From positions 1 through 64,000 of the forward strand of contig NZ_JAFCKB010000012.1 in the NCBI RefSeq assembly GCF_018130615.1: DNA of 64,000 bases, read 5' to 3'. A program made the translations under genes and the position numbers. The notes beneath the pieces were generated by a model. It did no database searches. It was not told the origin of the DNA and saw only the letters and a program-made list of their open reading frames with translations. Shown here piece after piece: positions 1 through 8,260 of the stretch. Positions within the stretch are counted from its first letter, which is position 1, and the number at the start of each line of letters is the position of its first letter. Origin of the DNA: Bradyrhizobium manausense. GTDB lineage: Bacteria; Pseudomonadota; Alphaproteobacteria; Rhizobiales; Xanthobacteraceae.

Positions 1-2600
1 GCGTGCTGCGAATGACCGTTGTCTGCGCTCTTGCCGGGCGCGGCGTCAGCTTCGGTCGGCCCACTGGCTGCGGCTGTGTCCGAGACCGCCGCGGCAGCGT
101 GCTGTGAATGACCGTTCTCTGCACTCTTGCCGGGTGTGGCGTCCGGTTCGGCCGGTTCGTTGGCTGCGGCTGCGTCCGAGGCCGCCGCGGCGGCGTGCTG
201 TGAATGACCATTCTCCGCGCTCTTGCCGGGTGTGGCGTCCGGTTCGGCCGTTCCGCTGACTGCGGCTATATCTGCGGCCGCCGCGGCAGCGTGCTGCGAA
301 TGACCGTTCTCTGCACTCTTGCCGGGTGTGGTGTCCGGTTCGGCCGTTCCGCTGACTGCGGCTATATCTGAGGCCGCCGCGGCAGCGTGCTTCGAATGAC
401 CATTCTCCGCGCTCTTGCCGGGTGTGGTGTCCGGTTCGGTCGTTCCGCTGGCTGCGGCGGCATCTGCGGCCGTCTCGGCAGCGTGCTGCGAATGACCGTT
501 CTCTTCGCTCTTGCCGGGTGTGGGGTCTGGTTCGGCCGCTCCGCTGGCTGCGGCGGTGTCCGCGGCCGTCTCGTCAGCGTGTTGCGAATGACCATTCTCT
601 GCGCTCTTGCCAGGTGCGGCGCTAGATTGGGCCGGCGCGGCAACTGCCGCTACCGGGGCAAACGCCAAAACTGCAGGTTCAGCGGATGCCGGCGCTTTAC
701 CATGATCCGTCGACGAACCGCTGTTGTTGGTATCGAGAGCTTCCTTCTTCGATGTGAGACTGTCTTCGAAAAGGCTTGTTATCTTGGTACCAGCAACTCC
801 GATTGATGAAACGGGAACTGGGGCGCCAGCTGAGTCGTCGCTGTCTTGTTGGGTCGCAGCAGAATCGTCACTTGAACTTATGCGCTTCGCCGAAACGTCG
901 GAATCGCCGCGGTCGCGCCCGAAGTGAAATCTCAAGTCGTCGTCGGCAGGCATGCTCCAGACACCAGCCGCCCCGTCTGCGCTCTCGCTTGCCCCGGCTT
1001 GAATAGAGGCATGGGCGGTGTTCGTCGTCAGAAAGTCTGCGTCGCTTGCGATCGACGTGGCATCGATACCATGCAAGGCCGCAGCAACAGCCGTGGCTTG
1101 CGAACCGAAGATGGAATCCAAGTCTGCGGCGGAAACAAAACCCTGAATATGAACTTCCTGCAGGCCGGCATCCCCGATGTTCAGGCTGCGATCGGTTGAA
1201 TTCACATACACGATGGTTTCGTTACGCGCGGGATCGTAAATCCACGCCAGGGTATGGGGCGGCACTGACTGGTTTGCGGACGTCAAGTGCAGGACCGCCA
1301 GAGGGCCAAAGGCTGCCAGGTTGATCGTGTTCGCCCACGACGTCGCTTTCGCGGCGCCATCTCTGGCCGCGACCATCGCAGTGTCGGCCAGCACTTCGCT
1401 CGAACCAGATGCGTGTGCCGCAGCGTGGGCGCTCTCCAGCCCATAGATCCACGCGCCGGCCAGCATCGTGAAAATACCAAAGCCGGCCTGGCCTTTCGTG
1501 GGATTGGAGCCGGGCGGCAGCAGAGCGGATTGCTGCTGCGCTACGGGGCCTGCGATCTGACCATTATCGATCGCTCGCAAGGATGGAGAAATAGAAGGTG
1601 GGGGAGTGCTGGATCCAATCGGACCGTCGCTTCTCTGGAGAATGGACGGGACGCTCTGCTGAGCCGCCCCAAACGTTTCCGCTCTTGCTGCCGAGGATGC
1701 CCCTTGGCTCGTCTCATCGGCAGGGCCTCTCGGGGAAGCCAGGATCTTCTCGCCGACATCGACGGTGTGCTGGACGATTGCTTGCTTCAGTTTGGACTCA
1801 GCGTGCTCGAGCGCTGCGTCGGTATTCCATGCGGTGCTGTCGTCATCCCCCGAGGAGTCCTTCCTGCTCGCTGCCTCGGCGTCGTCCAAGATTGCGAAGG
1901 CAAGTGCGGCGAGGAAGAGCGCGCCGAAGCCGGCCGATCGTTGCAACAACGCAATCGTCGCGAGCACGGTCCTGTTATTGACCGCAAGCTTCTGGAATAT
2001 GTTGTGGAGGTGCACCTTTACCGTGCCGTGGGAAAGGTGCAGTTGCCGCGCAATCTCCTTGTTCGACAGGCCATCGGATACAAGTCGTACAATTTCGCGC
2101 TCCCGCTGAGTTAGCAATCCCAGCATCTTTTCCAGCTTGGCGCTGTCGGATTCCTTTCCGGTCGCCGATTGAGCCAGGATCTGCTTCGGTGAGGCGCTGC
2201 GCTCCGCGATCATCCTCAGAGATCCCAGCACGACACCGGGATTCTCGGACTTGGAAATTGCACTGCAGGCGCCGGCTGCAAGAGCCGATGCGAGCTCGTC
2301 GTCGTTTTCGTAATCGGTGAAGAACACCAGCCGCGTGGCCAGGTTTTCGGTTTTCGCAACTGCGAGAATTTCGGCGACGGTCAGGCGGGGCAGGGAGTCG
2401 GAAAGAAGCGCGACGTCCGGCGCGAAATTCCGAACTGCTTCGAGGAAACTTGTCCCATCGCTGCACGATGCGATGATCTCGAAGTCATGCTGCGTCGCAA
2501 ATAGAGATATGAGCCCCTGCAGGACGATCGGCTGCCGATCAGCGATCACTATCCGGATACAGTGCCGGAATGATCCTTCATCTTTGAACCGCTTGAGCAT
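1..2600 (-). CDS. LuxR/NarL-type regulator fused to a membrane segment and a long repeat tail (partial; C-terminus beyond the left edge)
   Basis: The frame starts with ATG at 2600 ([10 protein letters not shown]), just after an in-frame stop at 2606-2604, and stays open for 866 codons to the left edge. Residues of about 15-135 form a NarL-like receiver. The LuxR helix-turn-helix follows (motifs [20 protein letters not shown] and [15 protein letters not shown], near 2110-1990). Directly after it comes a hydrophobic stretch ([15 protein letters not shown], near 1930-1890), then a region rich in Ala, Ser and Asp with a conserved-looking piece ([20 protein letters not shown], near 1250-1200). From about 640 leftwards there are 32-residue repeats built on [13 protein letters not shown]. 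The receiver is atypical: the usual DD pair reads DR and the phospho-acceptor context reads LLSDSLP instead of LLDxxMP. It is probably a transcription factor tethered to the inner membrane with an exported or low-complexity tail. DNA binding is well supported; the function of the tail is unknown. Confidence 0.85.
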   Translation of the reverse strand, partial: MLKRFKDEGSFRHCIRIVIADRQPIVLQGLISLFATQHDFEIIASCSDGTSFLEAVRNFAPDVALLSDSLPRLTVAEILAVAKTENLATRLVFFTDYENDDELASALAAGACSAISKSENPGVVLGSLRMIAERSASPKQILAQSATGKESDSAKLEKMLGLLTQREREIVRLVSDGLSNKEIARQLHLSHGTVKVHLHNIFQKLAVNNRTVLATIALLQRSAGFGALFLAALAFAILDDAEAASRKDSSGDDDSTAWNTDAALEHAESKLKQAIVQHTVDVGEKILASPRGPADETSQGASSAARAETFGAAQQSVPSILQRSDGPIGSSTPPPSISPSLRAIDNGQIAGPVAQQQSALLPPGSNPTKGQAGFGIFTMLAGAWIYGLESAHAAAHASGSSEVLADTAMVAARDGAAKATSWANTINLAAFGPLAVLHLTSANQSVPPHTLAWIYDPARNETIVYVNSTDRSLNIGDAGLQEVHIQGFVSAADLDSIFGSQATAVAAALHGIDATSIASDADFLTTNTAHASIQAGASESADGAAGVWSMPADDDLRFHFGRDRGDSDVSAKRISSSDDSAATQQDSDDSAGAPVPVSSIGVAGTKITSLFEDSLTSKKEALDTNNSGSSTDHGKAPASAEPAVLAFAPVAAVAAPAQSSAAPGKSAENGHSQHADETAADTAAASGAAEPDPTPGKSEENGHSQHAAETAADAAAASGTTEPDTTPGKSAENGHSKHAAAAASDIAAVSGTAEPDTTPGKSAENGHSQHAAAAAADIAAVSGTAEPDATPGKSAENGHSQHAAAAASDAAAANEPAEPDATPGKSAENGHSQHAAAAVSDTAAASGPTEADAAPGKSADNGHSQH
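3..640 (-). repeat. Seven in-frame 96-bp tandem repeats
   Basis: The unit marker gtgctg(c/t)gaatgacc recurs at 3, 99, 195, 291, 387 and 483, with a gttgcgaatgacc variant at 579, so the period is exactly 96 bp. On the minus strand each unit encodes 32 residues with the core [13 protein letters not shown] followed by an Ala-rich linker and EPDAT or EPDTT. The array runs to the left edge, so the true copy number is unknown. The exact multiple of three and the synonymous-looking differences between units show that it is coding repeat expansion. Confidence 0.9.
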
Positions 2601-2765
2601 GAGCTAAACCTCGTCTCGGGGTTCTATGTCCTCCGGCATATGGCTGGGGCCGGGGCGTTCAATTAATATCTTTTTAATGGATTAAAATAGAGGCCTTTTG
2701 GCCAATCCTTTTTAACCATTAACCGGGGAGCCGCCTAGTCCTCCATTAGTCATCGCAGGAGTATT
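2601..2765. promoter_or_regulatory. Divergent intergenic region with a 16-bp palindrome
   Basis: This 165-bp AT-richer spacer separates the LuxR-type fusion gene (minus strand) from the PEP-CTERM gene (plus strand) and must hold both promoters. It contains a palindrome at 2672-2687, TTTTAAT-GG-ATTAAAA, with 7-bp arms, and a smaller inverted repeat GGCCTTTTGGCC at about 2692-2703. Either could be an operator for the adjacent regulator; that is inference. I cannot assign -35 and -10 boxes with confidence. Confidence 0.5.
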
Positions 2766-3419
2766 ATGATGATTTTCAATCGGGCCTTAGTTGCAGGTAC
2801 GATCTTCGCAGGGGCCGTCTTTTTTGCTGGATGTGCCAACGCAGCGCCCATCGTCAATGTCACTGGCAATCTCGACGTTCAAATCGGCCCGAGCAGTGCG
2901 TTGACCGAGCAAAAGATCTATTTCGACGCCGCCCTCTCCACGGACATCACAGGCCATGTCGGCAGTCAGACGGGAACGCCGTTGGTGTCCTTCACCAGCC
3001 CGTCCATCGTCGACGCCAAGAACGGCTTCGCCTCGATTGATTTCTCCCAATCGCTGTACCACGACCTCACGATTACGATCGCGAAGGGCTTCACGTTTAC
3101 CGATGTTGTTTTCGACATTCTGAGCCCTGACCCGTTCACGATCACTGCTTCGAACGGCGGCACTGCCAGCCTTAGCAACCTCAAGAATGGCCTGAACGAA
3201 TTTACGGCATTCTCGATCAACGGCACCAACCTGACCTTCGTCACTCTTCACTCAGCTACCGGCTTCTCGCAGATCAAGCAGTTCGAGCTGTCGGGCGTGA
3301 GTGCCGTTACCGCAGTTCCCGAGCCGACGACTTGGGCGATGATGATCCTGGGCTTCGCCGGCGTGGGCTTCCTGGCGTATCGCCGGCGCTCGGACGGAGC
3401 AACACTTCGCATCGTCTGA
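2766..3419 (+). CDS. PEPxxWA-type PEP-CTERM sorting-domain protein
   Basis: This 217-residue exported protein has an N-terminal signal peptide (hydrophobic LVAGTIFAGAVFFAG, likely cleavage after ANA near residue 27). It ends with a classic PEP-CTERM tripartite signal: VPEPTTWAMM, a hydrophobic helix (ILGFAGVGFLAY) and a basic RRR cluster. The family is recognised by an exosortase-type system that anchors or releases proteins at the envelope, often linked to exopolysaccharide. The middle (about residues 28-180) looks like a beta-rich secreted domain that I do not recognise. ATG at 2766 follows a good Shine-Dalgarno sequence (caggag), and a second ATG directly follows it. No exosortase gene lies in the window. 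The gene is divergent from the LuxR-type fusion and followed by a terminator-like hairpin. Confidence 0.85.
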   Translation: MMIFNRALVAGTIFAGAVFFAGCANAAPIVNVTGNLDVQIGPSSALTEQKIYFDAALSTDITGHVGSQTGTPLVSFTSPSIVDAKNGFASIDFSQSLYHDLTITIAKGFTFTDVVFDILSPDPFTITASNGGTASLSNLKNGLNEFTAFSINGTNLTFVTLHSATGFSQIKQFELSGVSAVTAVPEPTTWAMMILGFAGVGFLAYRRRSDGATLRIV

Positions 3420-3448
3420 ACGCAGTCCGGCAAGTTTTGGTCATCGGG

Positions 3449-3470
3449 AAGGCCGCCCTCAGGCGGCTTT
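3449..3470 (+). terminator. Terminator-like hairpin after the PEP-CTERM gene
   Basis: The inverted repeat AAGGCCGCC / GGCGGCTTT has a 4-nt loop (CTCA) at 3458-3461. The stem is 9 bp including one G-T pair and ends in a short T run. It lies 30 bases after the stop codon, where an intrinsic terminator is expected. Confidence 0.6.
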
Positions 3471-3497
3471 CCATGCCAAGAACAGCGAGGGCGCACC

Positions 3498-3836
3498 GTG
3501 GATGAACGAAGCCTGATGGAAATGGCTGTCGATGAGCTTTGGGATCTGCATCAGAGCATCGTGGCCATACTAGCATCGAAACTGGAAAGTCAGAGAACCG
3601 AGCTCGACAGGCGGCTGGCTCAGTTGCAGGCAAATGCCGTGCGGGTCCAGGGAAGCGAATATTCCCGGCGTCCCTATCCTGCAGTGACACCAAAGTTCCG
3701 CAATCCGGCTCGACCCGACCAAACCTGGAGTGGCCGAGGCAAACGACCACGCTGGGTCACCGAGCTCTTGGATGCAGGCATGAGCATTCGCGATTTTCAG
3801 ATCCGCGAAGTGGAAGTGACTGCGCCGCACGTCTAA
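3498..3836 (+). CDS. H-NS family (HvrA-like) nucleoid protein
   Basis: This 112-residue protein has an N-terminal helical dimerisation region (MAVDELWDLHQSI followed by a heptad-like stretch) and a C-terminal DNA-binding module. The module carries PKFRNPARPDQTWSGRGKR and PRWVTELLDAG, the signature of alphaproteobacterial H-NS/HvrA proteins. Length matches the family (about 100-110). The start is a GTG at 3498 preceded by a weak GAGG; the alternative ATG at 3516 would lose part of the conserved N-terminal helix. Such proteins bind curved AT-rich DNA and modulate transcription, often of surface and acquired genes. Confidence 0.88.
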   Translation: MDERSLMEMAVDELWDLHQSIVAILASKLESQRTELDRRLAQLQANAVRVQGSEYSRRPYPAVTPKFRNPARPDQTWSGRGKRPRWVTELLDAGMSIRDFQIREVEVTAPHV

Positions 3837-3864
3837 ACGGTCGACGTCGAATGGACGCAGGGGA

Positions 3865-4089
3865 ATGGATCAAGATAATCGATCGCAGGAACTGGACCAA
3901 ATCAGGCTGGCGCTGGCGGTGTTGTCCGTGCAGTTGGACGCATTGGCCGCTCGAAAAGACCGCAACGCCATCGCACCATCTGATGGAGCTGCCGAGGCTG
4001 ATGAAGTTGCCGGGAAGGTCGACCAAAGCTTTGCTTTGCGAGCCGTGCTTGCCATGAGGCACTGCAGCACGCTGCAGAACGAATACTGA
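3865..4089 (+). CDS. Small hypothetical protein
   Basis: This 74-residue frame has an ATG preceded by a purine-rich AGGGG. The N-terminal half is predicted helical (QELDQIRLALAVLSVQLDAL) and the rest is Ala/Asp-rich; no family is recognised. It sits 28 bp after the H-NS-like gene in the same direction and could be co-transcribed. A longer opposite-strand frame covers the same bases but has poor composition. I regard the gene as possible rather than proven. Confidence 0.4.
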   Translation: MDQDNRSQELDQIRLALAVLSVQLDALAARKDRNAIAPSDGAAEADEVAGKVDQSFALRAVLAMRHCSTLQNEY

Positions 4090-4140
4090 TACTTCTGAAA
4101 TGGCAAAGTCGTGGCGCTCGTCCTGTCTGGCGATGACGAC

Positions 4141-4482
4141 ATGTCGGTGAAGATCATGTCCTTCGACCCGTTGGCCGCCGCGGTCGATTGGCTCGATGCC
4201 TATCGCGCTGGCGATGTTGAAGCAATTCTGGAGATGTGCGCGGAAAATGCCGTGGTTCATTGTGACTGCGGCGGTGCGAAGACCTTGACCGGCAAGGAAG
4301 CCCTCCGCGCACATTGGGTTGACCGTCTCCGGGAAGATCCCGCCTCGGGTCTCGACGATCTTCGACCCTCGCACGACGGAGCAGCGATCTCGTACGTCAC
4401 GAGCACCGGTGTCATAAGTGCGGTCCTCGTGTTCGACCATGCCGGCAAGATCAAGACCTTCAATTGCGGCCCTTCGCACTAG
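4141..4482 (+). CDS. SnoaL/NTF2-like protein
   Basis: This 113-residue protein begins MSVKIMSFDPLAAAVD. The pattern WLDAYRAGDVEAILEMCAEN, then a Cys-containing strand, then GKEALRAHWVDRLRE and a final strand ending FDHAGKIKTF is typical of SnoaL-like/NTF2-like cone-shaped folds. These domains serve as small-molecule isomerases, hydrolases or ligand-binding modules, so the role cannot be given from the fold. The ATG at 4141 was chosen; a GTG at 4111 would add ten residues that do not resemble the family. The gene is convergent with the hybrid kinase gene 45 bp downstream. Confidence 0.6.
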   Translation: MSVKIMSFDPLAAAVDWLDAYRAGDVEAILEMCAENAVVHCDCGGAKTLTGKEALRAHWVDRLREDPASGLDDLRPSHDGAAISYVTSTGVISAVLVFDHAGKIKTFNCGPSH

Positions 4483-4526
4483 CGCTCGGGACAACCCAAG
4501 CTAAAGCGCTCGTGGCGTCTCGGGGG

Positions 4527-7220
4527 CTAGCTGACCGGGCGCGGCTCGGCGGGCGCGAGCAGTTCGTCCAGCGCGCCCATCGAGGCCTCGCGAAGCGCGG
4601 CGAGCTCGCGCGCTGCATCCTGGCATTCGTGGGGTGACATCGCCGGTGCCGTCAGCTCGATGTCACGGCAGCGTTCGAACAGCCGGACCAGGCCGAGCGC
4701 GCTCGCGGCGCTGCCGAGCTGGTGCGCGGATCGCGCAACCTGCTTGTGATCGCCGCTCGAGGCCGCCGCAGTGATGTCGGCGATCAGCCTTTCGCCGGTC
4801 TGGTCCAGCAGATCATGAAGCTTGGTGATTTGCGCGGCGCCGAGCAACTCCTTCTGGTCGTCGAGGAAGTAGCGGTCGATCAACGCGCCGGTTTCGAGCG
4901 GCGCGTCGGCGGCGCCGTGTTCGGGCTCGTCCTCGATCGCCTCGCGAAGGGCACCGATCAGGATCGGCTTGCCGACGACCTTGGTGATGCCCGCGGCTGT
5001 GAGCCGTTCGCGGGTGCCGCGCGACACGTCGGCAGTCACGACGATGATCCGCGGCACCGGCTGCAGCGGGAGCCGTCGAATGCGCGCGGCCGCCTCCACA
5101 CCATCCATGTCGGGCATGTGCAGATCCATCAGGATGATTTCGAACGCCTGATCGCGGGCAAGCGCGACCGCCTCCGCGCCGTTCCTTGCGATCGCGGCGC
5201 GGTGGCCGAGCCGTTGCAGGATCGCTTCGCCGACCTCGCAATTGACCGGATCGTCGTCGACCAGCAGCACGCGAAGCTGCCGCGATGGCAGCGGCAGCGC
5301 TCCTTGCGCGATGCCGTTTGCCGCTTGACCGAGCGGAACGAGCAGCGTGAACACGCTGCCGGCGCCCGGCGTGCTCTCCACCGTCAGCTCGCCGCGCATC
5401 AAGCGGGTGAGGCGGCGTGCGATCGCAAGTCCGAGGCCGGTGCCGCCGAACCGCCGCGCGATGCTGTCGTCGGCCTGCACGAAGTCTTCAAAAATCCGCT
5501 CGTGCATGTCGGGCGCGATGCCGATGCCGGTGTCACGCACGGTGATGCCGAGGCGCAAATGGTCGTCGTGCCGCTCGGCCGTCGCCTTCAGCGCGATCCC
5601 ACCGCTCGGCGTGAACTTGATGGCGTTGCCGATCAGGTTGAGCAGGATGCGATTGAGCCGCACGGGATCGCCGTGCACGGAGATGTTGACCGTCGCGTCG
5701 CGGTCGAGGTCGAAGGTCAGTCCCTTGCCGAAGGCCTGTGGACGCATCAGATCGGCCGCCGTCTCGATCAGCTGGCCGAGGCGGAAGTCGCGCGTCTCCA
5801 GCGCCTCAGTGCTGGCTTCCAGGCGCGCATATTCGAGAATGGCGTCGACCAGCGCGATCAGCGTTTCCCCCGACGCCGCCGCGGTCGCGAGGTGGCGGCG
5901 CTGCAGCTCACTGAGCTTGCCGTCGTCGAGCAGCTGCAGCACCCCCATGACGCCGTTGAGTGGCGTGCGCAGCTCGTGGCTGACGACGGCAAGGAAGCGC
6001 GATTTGGTTTCGTTGGCCGCAACTGCTGCGCTGCGCGCGCGCTCGGCGGCATCGTGCTCGGCAAAGGCGTGATCGCGCGCCTTCTCGAGCTCGGAGGTGC
6101 GCTCGATCACCTTGCGCTCGAGTGTCGCGTAGGATTCACGCAAATGCGCGGCCATCCGGTTGAACTGGTCGCCGAGCGCCTCCAGCTCGTCGCCGGTCCG
6201 GATCGAAAGCCGCAATTCGAGGTCGCCGCTGCCGATCCGCCGTGCGCCCTGGCTCAACATCTGGATCGGCACCGTCATCCGGCGGCTGATCCAGAGCGAC
6301 ACCAGGGCAGCGAAAGCCAGGAGAAGGATCAGCAGCAGCGTCGACCGTCCGATCGAGGCGTAGATCGGTGCGTAGGCTTCGCTGAGCGGAAGCTCGACGA
6401 AGACCAGCCAGCCGAGCGAGGGAACCGTCGCATAGGTCGATAGCACCCGCTGACCCGAAAAATCCTCCTTGACGAGGCCGCCGGAGGGCGGCCCGACGCC
6501 GTCGAGCGCGGCGCGCACGTCCGGATGCCCGGAGAGATCGCTCCGTTGCAGCGCCGGCCACAAATCGGGATGCGCGATCAGCACGCCCATGCGATCGACC
6601 ACATAGGCCTTGCCGGTGTTGCCGACCCTGATCCCGGCGACGAGGTCCCAGATGAACCGCAGATTGACCTCGGCGACGATCACGTTGGGCTCGCGGCCGG
6701 CCCCGCGGGTCGCGAGCGTCATGAAGGGCTCGGTGTCGCCGAAGAAGTAGACCGGTCCGTAATAGGCCCGGCTTTCATTGGCGCCGCGGAAGGCAGGCGA
6801 GGCGGACAGATCGGCGTTGCTGCCGATCCTGTCCGCGACGCGGCGCGACACGCGCACTCGCTCGCGGCCCTGTGCATCGAGCTCGGTCAGCTCGGCGATC
6901 GCGGGCGAGAGGCGCAGCAGGCGAATGGCGTTGAGACGATCGTCTTCGTTGGTCGACAGCTCCGCGGGCAGGCGCGAGAGCCATCTGATCTGGTTTTCGA
7001 TCTGACCGATGAACTGGCCGATCTGAATGGCTGCGCTCGCGGCCTGCTCGCGTTGGGTCGCCGCGAGAAGCTGCTTCTGCTCGCGATAGGAGAACCAGAC
7101 GTCGAAGGCGGTGTTGATCGCCAGCGCCGCGAAGGCGAGGGCGACGATCGAGTAGAGATACTTGCGGAACAGCCTGCCCGGAGGCGTCCGCAAATCTCCC
7201 TGGTCGGTCGTCTCGTTCAC
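4527..7220 (-). CDS. Hybrid sensor histidine kinase (Cache-HAMP-HisKA-HATPase-REC-HPt)
   Basis: The protein has 897 residues. Domain order: TM1 about 22-42; a periplasmic dCache-like domain about 45-285; TM2 about 293-312; HAMP about 313-365; a coiled coil to about 405; the H-box SHELRTPLNG with H415; HATPase with N532 (LIGNAIKFT), DTGIGI and GTGLGLAI; a receiver with VLLVDDD and phospho-acceptor D699 in MDLHMPDMDG; and a C-terminal HPt with H833 in RSAHQLGSAAS. This gives a full intramolecular phosphorelay, so an output regulator elsewhere is needed. The start is the GTG at 7220, which overlaps the stop of the upstream solute-binding protein by 4 bp (GTGA). An upstream extension to 7745 is out of frame with that gene and compositionally unlike protein. 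The coupling suggests that the binding protein supplies the ligand-sensing input. Confidence 0.9.
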   Translation of the reverse strand: MNETTDQGDLRTPPGRLFRKYLYSIVALAFAALAINTAFDVWFSYREQKQLLAATQREQAASAAIQIGQFIGQIENQIRWLSRLPAELSTNEDDRLNAIRLLRLSPAIAELTELDAQGRERVRVSRRVADRIGSNADLSASPAFRGANESRAYYGPVYFFGDTEPFMTLATRGAGREPNVIVAEVNLRFIWDLVAGIRVGNTGKAYVVDRMGVLIAHPDLWPALQRSDLSGHPDVRAALDGVGPPSGGLVKEDFSGQRVLSTYATVPSLGWLVFVELPLSEAYAPIYASIGRSTLLLILLLAFAALVSLWISRRMTVPIQMLSQGARRIGSGDLELRLSIRTGDELEALGDQFNRMAAHLRESYATLERKVIERTSELEKARDHAFAEHDAAERARSAAVAANETKSRFLAVVSHELRTPLNGVMGVLQLLDDGKLSELQRRHLATAAASGETLIALVDAILEYARLEASTEALETRDFRLGQLIETAADLMRPQAFGKGLTFDLDRDATVNISVHGDPVRLNRILLNLIGNAIKFTPSGGIALKATAERHDDHLRLGITVRDTGIGIAPDMHERIFEDFVQADDSIARRFGGTGLGLAIARRLTRLMRGELTVESTPGAGSVFTLLVPLGQAANGIAQGALPLPSRQLRVLLVDDDPVNCEVGEAILQRLGHRAAIARNGAEAVALARDQAFEIILMDLHMPDMDGVEAAARIRRLPLQPVPRIIVVTADVSRGTRERLTAAGITKVVGKPILIGALREAIEDEPEHGAADAPLETGALIDRYFLDDQKELLGAAQITKLHDLLDQTGERLIADITAAASSGDHKQVARSAHQLGSAASALGLVRLFERCRDIELTAPAMSPHECQDAARELAALREASMGALDELLAPAEPRPVS

Positions 7221-8260
7221 TCGCGGATCTCGTCGGCGCGGGCGAGCAGCGTGAACGGGATCGTCAATCCAAGCGCCTTGGCGACGGTGCGGTTGATCAA
7301 CAGCTCGTATTTGCGCGGCGATTGCACCGGGAGATCGCCGGCCCTGGTGCCGCGCAGGATGAGATCGACGTAATCGGCCGATCTGACCTCCAACGTCGGC
7401 CCGTAGCTCATCAGCCCACCCGCGTCGATGAAGTAGTGGAACGGATAGATCATGGGCACGCGATACTTCGCCGTTGCCGCGATGATCGCCTGGCGGTTCG
7501 CCACCAGGAAGCTGTCGACGAGCGAGATCATCGCCGCCTTGGGGGGCTTGGCGAAGCGGCCGATCGTGCCGTCGATTTCGGCGGCCGTGCCGACCGGCGC
7601 CTGGACGACGGTCAGGCCCGTAACGCCTGCCTCCTGCTCGATGGAGTCGAGGTAGTAGCGCCCGCCACGAGGGGTGCTCACCGGATTGAACAGGACGCCG
7701 ATGCGTTCGATATCCGGCACGGCCTCCTTGATCAGCTGGAGCCATTTGCCGCCCATCTCGGCGGTGCTGCTGGTGAAGCCGGTGACGTTGCCGCCGGGGT
7801 GCGCGAGGCTTTGAACGAAGCCGTTGCCAATCGGATCGTTGGATGTCGCGAAAACGATCGGGATGGTCTTGGTGGCCGCTATGACGGCCGCAGTTTCGAC
7901 AGTCGAGCCGGTCAGGATGACGTCCGGCTTGAGATCGATGAGCTCCTGCACCGCGATCTTTATCTTGTCCGGTCCGCCGAAACTGGAGCGGATCTCGAAA
8001 CGGTAGTTCACCCCTTCGACCCAGCCGCGCTGCCGCAAGCCCGCGATGAGCCCGCCGAGCCGCGTGGTTGCAGCTTCGGTCATGCTCCGCTTGGTCAGCT
8101 CGTCGTCGAGCGAGAGGCTGGTGATCGTGGCGACGATTCGCATGCGATCCGGCGTTGAGCCGAGCACAAGGAATCCCGCGGCGGTTGCGCCCGCAAGGCG
8201 AATGAAATCCCGGCGGGCGACCGCCGGCACAACGCGGGCAGAAGCGGGCCGTTCAATCAT
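7217..8260 (-). CDS. Tat-exported ABC_sub_bind-type solute-binding protein
   Basis: This 347-residue protein starts MIERPASARV and carries a twin-arginine signal (RRDFIRLAGATAAGF, residues 16-30). The mature part matches the ABC_sub_bind family (PF04392): GGLIAGLRQRGWVEGVNY near the start, DVILTGSTVETAAVIAATKT, PIVFATSNDPIGNGFVQSL with HPGGNVTGF, and near the end RKYELLINRTVAKALGLTIP. No permease or ATPase gene is adjacent. The gene is instead coupled by GTGA to a hybrid kinase, which suggests a sensing rather than an import role (inference). The start at 8260 was chosen over an upstream extension because it sits just before the Tat signal. Confidence 0.87.
   Translation of the reverse strand: MIERPASARVVPAVARRDFIRLAGATAAGFLVLGSTPDRMRIVATITSLSLDDELTKRSMTEAATTRLGGLIAGLRQRGWVEGVNYRFEIRSSFGGPDKIKIAVQELIDLKPDVILTGSTVETAAVIAATKTIPIVFATSNDPIGNGFVQSLAHPGGNVTGFTSSTAEMGGKWLQLIKEAVPDIERIGVLFNPVSTPRGGRYYLDSIEQEAGVTGLTVVQAPVGTAAEIDGTIGRFAKPPKAAMISLVDSFLVANRQAIIAATAKYRVPMIYPFHYFIDAGGLMSYGPTLEVRSADYVDLILRGTRAGDLPVQSPRKYELLINRTVAKALGLTIPFTLLARADEIRE

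Noticed and set aside
3-640. Possible CRISPR array
   Set aside because: The 96-bp units are contiguous with no spacers, are multiples of three and encode a conserved peptide in frame, so they are coding repeats.
387-2114. Plus-strand frames of 139 and 275 codons across the left edge
   Set aside because: They lie codon-for-codon opposite the LuxR-type fusion gene. Their residues are Arg/Cys-rich with no domain, while the minus frame gives a recognisable receiver, helix-turn-helix and repeats.
4722-6443. 573-codon plus-strand frame inside the kinase gene
   Set aside because: It is the mirror of a high-GC gene with all kinase motifs intact on the minus strand; its residues are Arg/Ala/Gly-rich and match nothing.
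7221-7745. Upstream extension of the hybrid kinase
   Set aside because: The added 175 residues are the out-of-frame shadow of the solute-binding protein gene; the coupled GTG at 7220 gives a proper N-terminus with TM1.
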